Source: Prorocentrum cordatum
Lineage: Eukaryota; Sar; Dinophyceae; Prorocentrales; Prorocentraceae
Assembly (NCBI GenBank): GCA_963575745.1
Contig: CAUYUJ010001485.1
Location: 1-64,000, forward strand
Direction of reading: 5' to 3'
Length of the DNA stretch: 64,000 bases
Positions 57,606 through 64,000 of the stretch are shown one piece after another (the stretch's first letter is position 1; every line of letters starts with the position of its first letter). The position numbers and the translations under genes were made by a program. Below the pieces are notes generated by a model, which worked only from the letters and a program-made list of their open reading frames with translations, had not been told where the DNA came from and made no database searches.

Positions 57606-60600
57606 ATGGAGGTGCCTCGATCTGCGACGACGAGGCCGCCGATTGGCGCAACTCCTCCACAAGCGTCTGTGCCCAAGCAGCAACCTCAGGACCCCATGGA
57701 GGAACGAAGACGCCCGCTTAGTCGCAGCAATTCCATTGCGAAAAGGGCGGCAGCTTTCGAGCGCAGTGGGTATGCACCTGCGCCAGCCTCGCCTGTGGCG
57801 GCTCGTTCCAGGAAGTCCGATGAAGGAGCTATGTCGAGGGGTAACTGGGTGCCGAAGATCAGGGGCAGCGCCAGTCGCGCATCTCCGCGGGGAAACCCGC
57901 CGGGCGCTGCCGCAGCAGCTTCCTCCTCTTCTGGAGCCGCAGCCTCCTCAGCAACAGAGGCTCCGATACGGGGAAACCCGCCAGTGGTTCAGCTGCACCA
58001 CCCAGGCGACACGTCCTTCACCAGTGGGACTCCAAATGTGATCAGGGATAGACTTGCACTTCGGAAGCTCCCACCGGTACGTTCGGTGGATGAGACATTC
58101 ATGAAGGGATGCATGAAAGCTGGAATCCTTCCCACATCCAACGATATTCTCAAACAGCTGAGCAAAGCTCTCAGCAGGATATGCAGACATGCGCCAGACA
58201 AGCAACACAATCCCGTGTGGCGCTTGGAATCTTTCGATGATCATGATGGTTGGGTTAACCTCGTGGAGCTCGTGAGGGAGTATCCGTGGAACACAGGTCA
58301 ATCGAGACATGCTGGGTATAACCCAAGATATAACGACTCCAAACTCATCAACGAGCAGTTATATGGTCGCTCGGTTGACCAACTCGCAGCCATCATGATG
58401 TCAGTTGTTCATGTTCGTGAACCAGACGGAGAAGAAAAACAGCGCCTCCAGTTCAAGGTGTTAATGCGGGACTCCGGCGAGCCCGCTATCTTCATCCGCG
58501 CCTCTCAGGGGCATTCATGGACATTGAAAGCTCCATGGTCGCTGTACAGCTACATTGTGCTGTGCGACCAACCTGCCGGGAGACCGGCCCCATACCTTGA
58601 AGTCGCCATGCATGGCGCGCGATGGCATGCTTTCGAAGGTATTATGTGGCACGGCCTGTCCTGTAGACCTGAGCACAACACGAAGAAAAGGGGGACAGGC
58701 CGTTCGCGCATTCACTTCGTGCCGACAGTTCGCCGCCGTGCCGTGAACAGTGGGTGGGACCCAGACTCAGACATCATCATCTTCGTAGATTGGCGTCAGG
58801 CCATACAAGATGGTATGAAGTTCTGTTGGTCCGACAACGGAGTCCTCTTGTCCGAGGGAGATAACGGTATCAGTGAACCGTATTACATCTCTCATGTAGA
58901 GGATCTGACCACAGGAAGGCAATGGCGTAATCCAGAGTATTTGGGGAGCCGCCATGCGCGAGTCTCTGTCGCAACGATGACTGCTTTTGATAGGTGGGCT
59001 GACGTTGGTACCTCCAGCGTTAAGTACCCGTGGTCCCAAGACCAAGAGGGCGTCGACCCCCCCATGGTCTACCCCCACAGGGAAGCTGGGGACCACTACA
59101 GCCGTACCCAGCTGGGAAACCAGCCTGAGATCTTTCGGATCTTCATGATGACCGAGAGTGAGGCCGGGAGCGCGGCTCCAAGCCGTGCCCCAAGCCAAGG
59201 GCCTAGTGCCGTGTCTTGGCAGGCCATTAGTACCTCGGACCTGGATCAGATCGCAGCCGCGCTGAACCCTGACCAGGTAGAACAGCTGGCGGACAGGTTA
59301 TACCAGCAGGATCCCTGGGCCGCAGGCCAGGGAGCAATGTCCGCTATGGCTACGAGAAATCGTCAGGCCATGCAGGGAAACCTGCCTACAAGCGGACCTG
59401 CTCGGTTTGAACCAATGCATGGAAGCCCTACTCAGAGCATGCACACTCCAAGGGGCATGACTCCATTGGGCGCACCACCGGCACAATCCCCATTCGGGAC
59501 ACCTGTCCGCCCTGCCGCAAACGGCACACTCATGGAGAGGATAGCTGCGGCTAGGGCTGATCACAGCACAGCCCTCCTCAACATGATGCCGCCCGGCACG
59601 CCAACGAGTCAGCAGGGAAACCTGCCTGGTACACCAAGCCACCACAGGGCGGGTGTACCTGACGACTATCGCTCAAGAGTGGCGGCCGCGGTGCAGCAGG
59701 TGCAGAACCATAATCTGCCTCACCCAAGTGGGCAGAGGTGGAGGCCAGCCTGGTCCTGGGAACCTGAGGGTCCCAACCCACGGGACCCTGCTCGGCAACG
59801 AGCCTTTATCCCGGCGTTCAACGCCCATCCGAGCATGTCTCAGGGCCAGAGGCCACCACCAACGCAGATGAATCCGCCATTATACCCTGACGGGTCAAGG
59901 GTTCCGAACAAATTTGTTCGTGAATTGGCGGATCAGATGCATAACCTCACTAATGTGCGCTGCAGCGACCATTCCATGTACCCGCACATGGCCTTTATGC
60001 CTTCACCAACATCACCAGAGGTGGTTGTTCAGCCCACTGCCCATTCAATATCGTCTGGCAGTAGGGGCGTGCCTGACTACATCAGGCAGACGCACCACAC
60101 TCAGCAGGCATGTTTCAGGAGGAGGCAGGCGGTGCAAAGCGTACGGGATCAGTCACGTGCAGCTGCACTTGATGTGGTGAGGAACAGGGGCTCACCTTTG
60201 CGAGGAAACTCGCCCGCCGTGACTCCTACCACTTCCATGCCAAATGTCGAAGTGCAGGAAGTGCTGAATCCAACGGGGACACCCCCATCAGCCTTCATGC
60301 CCTCCGAGACGGTATTGGAGAGGCAGCGGCGGGTATATCCCAGGGTAGCAGACGTAGAAGTTTTCACTGGGATGGAAGATACCTGTGCGGTATGCCTCGA
60401 AGAATTTCAGCCCAGGGATAGCGTCTACCGCATGAGGTGCAATCACCTATTCCACGAGGGATGCTGGAATTCTAATGTGGTGGGCCACGTTACAAATCAG
60501 CGGGAGGGAGATCCCCAGCAGCCACTATGTGCTATCTGTCGAGCACCTGGCATTATAGCATCATCCTTCCCATGGACCGGCTCCTTTAGTCAGACTCCTG

Positions 60601-62291
60601 AGCAGTCAGCGAGAGAGCTGCGGGAGCTGAGGAGCATGGTGGAGGAGATGACGTCCAGGATGCTAGCTATGCAGACAGTTCCGTCACAACAGCAGGGATA
60701 CCTGCCTGAAGAGGTAAGGCCGCCTATGGAAACGGGATATTTTGATCAGCTTATCCCGATGACGGCGCCTCAGCAGGGAAACCTGCATGATACTCCTCAG
60801 ATGTCTCCCCAGAGTGGAGGCGAGGCTGAGATGTCACTGGGCCCTGATCAGCTGCGCGAGTTGCGTGTGCGACATTTCCAGAATCAAATGGATAATACGC
60901 ACGCAACATTTATGCTAGATGCCAATAATCCTGAAACTGATAGTCCGTCGTTAGACCTATCAGAATCCTCAGCGGCGTCAGCAGCAGCAGCCGCCAGAGC
61001 CGTCAACATCTCAGCGACGAATGAGGAGTTTGAGGAGTGGCTGCGGTACCGGGATCACGTCACGAACGAGGGGCTGCAAGACATCGCCCCTCACTCGTAC
61101 CTAACGCTGATAAGGCGCACGACCCGCGAGCAGTATATGAGCATACGTGATGAGTATGCCAACTGGCGGGAGGAGCGTGGTGATCACGCCCAGCACGTGT
61201 CGTACTTCCAGTACATTGACCTGGCACGCATGGCCGAGAGCGAGTCGCATGCCAGTGTCGTGCGGGGTAACCCGCCAGGGAGTACGAATGTGCCGCGGGG
61301 AAACCCGCCTACCGACACAGCCGACACTTCAGAAACTGTGCACATCAAGCAGCCGAGTAAGACGTTCTTGGATGATGGTGGAAATTCCATACTCATCGAT
61401 GTCGGTTCGAAGATCAACATCATGGGCGAGAACACGAGCCGTAAGTTTGTCCAGGCTGCCGAGGCACATGGCCGCACTTGTACGTTCGAGCCCCGTTCTC
61501 GTTTGAATATCAACGGAGTGGGAGAAGGGTCGGCCCCAGCGGATACCGTAGGCACATTCAGTATTGCCTGCGAGTACCAGGGGTCGGCCCAACTCGATTC
61601 ATACAAGACGAACATTGTGTCAGGCTGTGGCAAGGACCTGCCAGCCATCCTAGGTCTCGATAGTATGCAGGACAAACGCACGATCATCGTGCTTGAACGA
61701 GGCCAGGAAAAGCTGATATTCCCTGGTAAGGGGCAGGTCAAAATGGAGCTCCCAGAAGGCTCCAAAATCATGCCGACGACAAAGTTGCCGTCAGGGCATC
61801 TGTCGATCAGGTGTGATTGTTTTGGAGCTGCGGGGCAACCCGCCTCGAGCTCAAGCAGCACGTCCTTCCAGACAGTGCTGACAGGCGAGCCGACCCCAGC
61901 GCAGGAGCGCAATCAATTGCAGGGAAACCTGCCCCAGGGGTTGATGGAGACGCTCGCCAAGGCCACCATGCGAGGCGACAACATCGACGATCTCGAGACG
62001 TTCGATTGTTTTGTTGCCAGGACACTGGCCCTGCATGGTGGTAGTGTACCCATGGACGCTGTACAGTCCCGCCGTAAAATAGTGATGGGATACACTAATC
62101 GTGAATTGCATACGGTCAGCGACGCTAGGTCCAAAGGCGTGCTGAAACAGCTGATGGATAATCCATCGATGCTGACAGCATTTGCGGAGCAATCCGCCTC
62201 TGAGGCCACGGCGCGCTGCAGTGCTGAGCTCCAGCATCTGAGGGAAGCCCAGATGCTGGCAGATATTGTAGGCACATCTTCTTCATCTTGA
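57606..62291 (+). CDS. Polyprotein: Tpt1/KptA-like 2'-phosphotransferase, RING-H2, retropepsin-like protease
   Basis: 1,561 residues from ATG 57606. Disordered start to about residue 150. Tpt1/KptA-like domain at about 180-420: LSKALSRICRHAP (Arg194-His195), DDHDGWVNLVELV, IFIRASQGHSW (Arg298), GRSRIHFVPTV (Arg368) and SDNGVLLSEG, matching the family's Arg-His-Arg-Arg active site that removes a 2'-phosphate using NAD+. Disordered Pro/Gln-rich linker 430-920. RING-H2 at 927-980 (CAVC, RMRCNHLFHEGC, CAIC) for E2-ubiquitin binding. Protease-like at about 1255-1400 (ILIDVGSKINIMG, Asp1265, and ILGLDSM), with Val where DTG has Thr. Stop TGA 62289, but the frame continues after it. Some 15 family-B hairpins lie within. 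Confidence 0.8.
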   Translation: MEVPRSATTRPPIGATPPQASVPKQQPQDPMEERRRPLSRSNSIAKRAAAFERSGYAPAPASPVAARSRKSDEGAMSRGNWVPKIRGSASRASPRGNPPGAAAAASSSSGAAASSATEAPIRGNPPVVQLHHPGDTSFTSGTPNVIRDRLALRKLPPVRSVDETFMKGCMKAGILPTSNDILKQLSKALSRICRHAPDKQHNPVWRLESFDDHDGWVNLVELVREYPWNTGQSRHAGYNPRYNDSKLINEQLYGRSVDQLAAIMMSVVHVREPDGEEKQRLQFKVLMRDSGEPAIFIRASQGHSWTLKAPWSLYSYIVLCDQPAGRPAPYLEVAMHGARWHAFEGIMWHGLSCRPEHNTKKRGTGRSRIHFVPTVRRRAVNSGWDPDSDIIIFVDWRQAIQDGMKFCWSDNGVLLSEGDNGISEPYYISHVEDLTTGRQWRNPEYLGSRHARVSVATMTAFDRWADVGTSSVKYPWSQDQEGVDPPMVYPHREAGDHYSRTQLGNQPEIFRIFMMTESEAGSAAPSRAPSQGPSAVSWQAISTSDLDQIAAALNPDQVEQLADRLYQQDPWAAGQGAMSAMATRNRQAMQGNLPTSGPARFEPMHGSPTQSMHTPRGMTPLGAPPAQSPFGTPVRPAANGTLMERIAAARADHSTALLNMMPPGTPTSQQGNLPGTPSHHRAGVPDDYRSRVAAAVQQVQNHNLPHPSGQRWRPAWSWEPEGPNPRDPARQRAFIPAFNAHPSMSQGQRPPPTQMNPPLYPDGSRVPNKFVRELADQMHNLTNVRCSDHSMYPHMAFMPSPTSPEVVVQPTAHSISSGSRGVPDYIRQTHHTQQACFRRRQAVQSVRDQSRAAALDVVRNRGSPLRGNSPAVTPTTSMPNVEVQEVLNPTGTPPSAFMPSETVLERQRRVYPRVADVEVFTGMEDTCAVCLEEFQPRDSVYRMRCNHLFHEGCWNSNVVGHVTNQREGDPQQPLCAICRAPGIIASSFPWTGSFSQTPEQSARELRELRSMVEEMTSRMLAMQTVPSQQQGYLPEEVRPPMETGYFDQLIPMTAPQQGNLHDTPQMSPQSGGEAEMSLGPDQLRELRVRHFQNQMDNTHATFMLDANNPETDSPSLDLSESSAASAAAAARAVNISATNEEFEEWLRYRDHVTNEGLQDIAPHSYLTLIRRTTREQYMSIRDEYANWREERGDHAQHVSYFQYIDLARMAESESHASVVRGNPPGSTNVPRGNPPTDTADTSETVHIKQPSKTFLDDGGNSILIDVGSKINIMGENTSRKFVQAAEAHGRTCTFEPRSRLNINGVGEGSAPADTVGTFSIACEYQGSAQLDSYKTNIVSGCGKDLPAILGLDSMQDKRTIIVLERGQEKLIFPGKGQVKMELPEGSKIMPTTKLPSGHLSIRCDCFGAAGQPASSSSSTSFQTVLTGEPTPAQERNQLQGNLPQGLMETLAKATMRGDNIDDLETFDCFVARTLALHGGSVPMDAVQSRRKIVMGYTNRELHTVSDARSKGVLKQLMDNPSMLTAFAEQSASEATARCSAELQHLREAQMLADIVGTSSSS

Positions 62292-63224
62292 AGATGGCAG
62301 GGCGACGTCGCCCCCTCGTCGTCTTGCCTGTTGGCTGAAAAGCCGGGGGGTAACAAGGACAGCGGGGTAACCTGCCTTAGTAAGAGGGCTTTTGTCATCG
62401 AAGATACGAGGGAGGCATGTGCCGACCTCCGCACACGAGGTTATATTTGTGATCGTATTTCCCACAACGAACTTATGACAAGCGTGGGCACAAACTACCT
62501 AGGTGCGGTGATCAGTGGAGATTACACTCTCATATGGATTAGTACTCCGGGTGACTGGTACGTACGAACTCCAGGAAAGAGAGTGGCCCCACATTGGTCA
62601 CGTATCCAGAACCTGTTGACTAAAGCCAAGAAGCTCCGCATGAAGATTATAATATTTGGTCCCCCAGGATATGTTTGGAAGTTATCTCCAGTACGTGATA
62701 CCCTGGAAGATCTAAAGTTGTCAGTAATGCGGATGCGTCTGTGTCATTTCGGTATTCGGTTCAATATGCAAGACAGTACACCAAGCGGTACCTATATGCA
62801 GGTAGCATCATCAATACCGATCAGCTCGAAGCTGTGGACATGTACCTGTAAGCAGGCCATACCACAACATGTGTTGGAATGGTACGGCCATACAGTACGA
62901 CATGCTGAATGGTGGGCTCAGACACGCACTATACTCATCCGTCACTTGAACGACAAAATCCTGGGGAGCACCACCACGCACGGAAACGTGCCCGTATACT
63001 TAAATACGTATACACGTACAGACCATAATACCCGTCACTACGTGACGACTCATAAGGGAGGACCAAAATGGTCTGAAGTCATCCGACGTGTAACAATCAA
63101 CCTGGATACCAACACGGTTATTCAAGACATCTCAGTTACCGATCAACCAACAGGGTATGATTCGCATGCACCATTACCTGCAGGGTTTGCCAACAGCAGT
63201 ACTCGGTTGTATTGGCAACCCTAG
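62292..63224 (+). CDS. Methyltransferase-like region 1, same frame after one TGA
   Basis: In frame with the polyprotein; the only interruption is TGA 62289-62291. ORF from the internal 62331 (CTG-type) start, or by readthrough. It reads DYTLIWISTPGDWYV, RIQNLLTKAKKLRMKIIIFG, PPGYVWKLSPVRD and VMRMRLCHFGIRFN. This layout (TP-x-W loop, then a strand ending GPPG, then a CHFG loop) resembles the central motifs of the methyltransferase-like proteins associated with dinoflagellate retroelements and, distantly, cytosine methyltransferases. The end is aromatic (STRLYWQP) and closes at TAG 63222. Function is inferred only. Confidence 0.5.
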   Translation, partial: RWQGDVAPSSSCLLAEKPGGNKDSGVTCLSKRAFVIEDTREACADLRTRGYICDRISHNELMTSVGTNYLGAVISGDYTLIWISTPGDWYVRTPGKRVAPHWSRIQNLLTKAKKLRMKIIIFGPPGYVWKLSPVRDTLEDLKLSVMRMRLCHFGIRFNMQDSTPSGTYMQVASSIPISSKLWTCTCKQAIPQHVLEWYGHTVRHAEWWAQTRTILIRHLNDKILGSTTTHGNVPVYLNTYTRTDHNTRHYVTTHKGGPKWSEVIRRVTINLDTNTVIQDISVTDQPTGYDSHAPLPAGFANSSTRLYWQP

Positions 63225-64000
63225 GAACCGGTCTTGCTCGGAAACGAGCCGACTCAATCACCACAGAAACATCGACGCGTCATCATAGATGACTGTTCTC
63301 TCCCCCTCCCGACTCTGGCGATTGACGCATGTACCCATTCAACCACGACAATGAGTACACAGACCGACGAACAAGACGAGCAAGCTTTACCCACTGAATC
63401 GCGTATAAAGCAGAAGGAGAGGCTCAAAGCCGAAAAGGAAGCAGGCATCAAGCCTCGCCGCATTAAAAAGCACGTTGAAGACGGAAATGACGATTGCGGT
63501 GACGACTTGTCAGGACTCGGACAGGATCTTATGGCAACCTGGAGTACTGACGTCCCTGTTGAGCTGATAAGCTCCGACGAGGACGATGACCTGTTCCTTA
63601 CCCTCCCCACATCTATGCCCGACACACACGCTAACATATACAGCATAGTTGCTACACTATGCTACGGCCATAACAACTGCGTGGATATGTTGGAGCTTTG
63701 TGGCGGTGAGGGTGGCATCTCAGAGCTTGCCTTCTCAAGGGGACTTTCCTCAGGCGGCAACTTGGACAAGACTACATATGTCGACCTGGGAGACCCGTCG
63801 GTGCAGCAGGTTATAGATCATTACTTTGCGATATGCTACGTACGAGTTGCCATGCTGCAACCCAGCTGCCGCACCACAGGACCACCATCTCACTATAACT
63901 ACAAAGTCAACTATAACACTTGGGAACAGCACCACAGAGAAGACTTACCACACATAATTTACTGTGGTACAATCGCTGTAACCCAAGATGACGCTCAGAG
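63225..64000 (+). CDS. Methyltransferase-like region 2 (partial), cytosine-C5 motif-I-like, open to the window end
   Basis: Same frame, after TAG 63222-63224, and open to base 64000 without a stop. Likely ATG 63351. A charged start (EQDEQALPTESRIKQKERLK), acidic middle (ELISSDEDDDLFL), then VDMLELCGGEGGISELAFSRG (63690-63750), which fits motif I of C5-DNA methyltransferases (hydrophobic strand, x-CGG-x-GG), followed by TYVDLGDPSVQQVI and an AMLQPSCRTTGPPSHYN stretch where a Pro-Ser-Cys loop could be motif IV. The active-site Cys cannot be assigned without the rest. It would methylate DNA near the element or host sites, if real. Confidence 0.6.

Larger units (their letters stand above)
50651..63249 (+). 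repeat. Family-B mini-hairpins (GC-NNN-GNRA-N'N'N'-GC-C)
   Basis: About 26 copies with ten different stems. Starts: 50651, 51524, 51607, 52400, 52547, 56310, 56385, 57312, 57887, 57969 (4 bp), 58575, 59111, 59372, 59612, 59790, 60200, 60692 (loop GATA), 60773, 61262, 61295, 61830, 61919, 62185, 62363, 62978, 63236. Stems include GCTCG/CGAGC, GCAGG/CCTGC, GCGGG/CCCGC, GCGAG/CTCGC, GCTGG/CCAGC, GCCGG/CCGGC, GCGGA/TCCGC and GCACG/CGTGC. Loops are GAAA, GCAA, GTAA, GCGA or GAGA. Usually translated x-G-N-x-P, but at 51607 (WATS) and 58575 (AGRP) in other frames. None seen between 53.1 and 56.28 kb or outside 50-64 kb. Confidence 0.9.

Overview
The window reads as dinoflagellate nuclear DNA. A canonical dinoflagellate spliced-leader (SL) relict lies at 38230-38251, followed directly by two shorter relicts. 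Other support: dinoflagellate-style copia and LINE retroelements, GC-AG-like introns, long homopolymer tracts, and GC-rich intergenic DNA built from degenerate CTTGGGGCC units. A large-genome, GC-rich dinoflagellate such as Prorocentrum is possible, but this was not tested. No bacterial-type operons, rRNA, tRNA or CRISPR arrays were recognised.

Layout. 0.65-2.07 kb: a broken coding region with a WW-like segment. 2.1-8.3 kb: no supported gene, only short-period repeat families. 8.3-11.46 kb: an unknown multi-exon gene with T-rich introns. 11.5-14.5 kb: poly-C tracts and repeats. 14.6-24.0 kb: a decayed Ty1/copia retroelement (gag-like, protease, integrase, reverse transcriptase, RNase H) followed by a methyltransferase-like module. 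24.0-34.45 kb: frameshifted coding remnants tied to the copia region by one structured mini-hairpin family. 34.5-38.2 kb: palindromes, minisatellites, a tandem ~356-bp duplication and a small coding remnant. 38.23-47.2 kb: an SL-tagged LINE (ORF1, endonuclease, reverse transcriptase, further 3' ORFs) sitting inside a CATCAT array. 47.2-49.7 kb: that array, with composite GC-rich modules. 50.3-53.1 kb: a gag-like ORF with two membrane-like segments and a zinc knuckle. 53.1-56.2 kb: repeats. 56.28-64.0 kb: a very unusual polyprotein in order unknown/acidic N-terminus, Tpt1/KptA-like RNA 2'-phosphotransferase, RING-H2, retropepsin-like protease, methyltransferase-like region, then a second region opening with a cytosine-methyltransferase-like motif I that runs off the window.

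Most interesting points. (1) The 56-64 kb polyprotein joins an RNA-end-processing-like enzyme, a ubiquitin-ligase-type RING, a protease and methyltransferase-like domains. (2) Two element-specific families of tiny hairpins occur inside coding sequence. Family A (14.7-34.4 kb) has a GGC-NNA-GCC core, usually a one-base 3' bulge and an outer stem of variable sequence. Family B (50.6-63.3 kb) has the form GC-NNN-GNRA-N'N'N'-GC-C. In both, the stem bases vary in complementary fashion and the hairpins fall in several reading frames. (3) Several SL relicts mark recycling of trans-spliced mRNA into the genome. All functional assignments rest on motif reading by eye; no database search was run.
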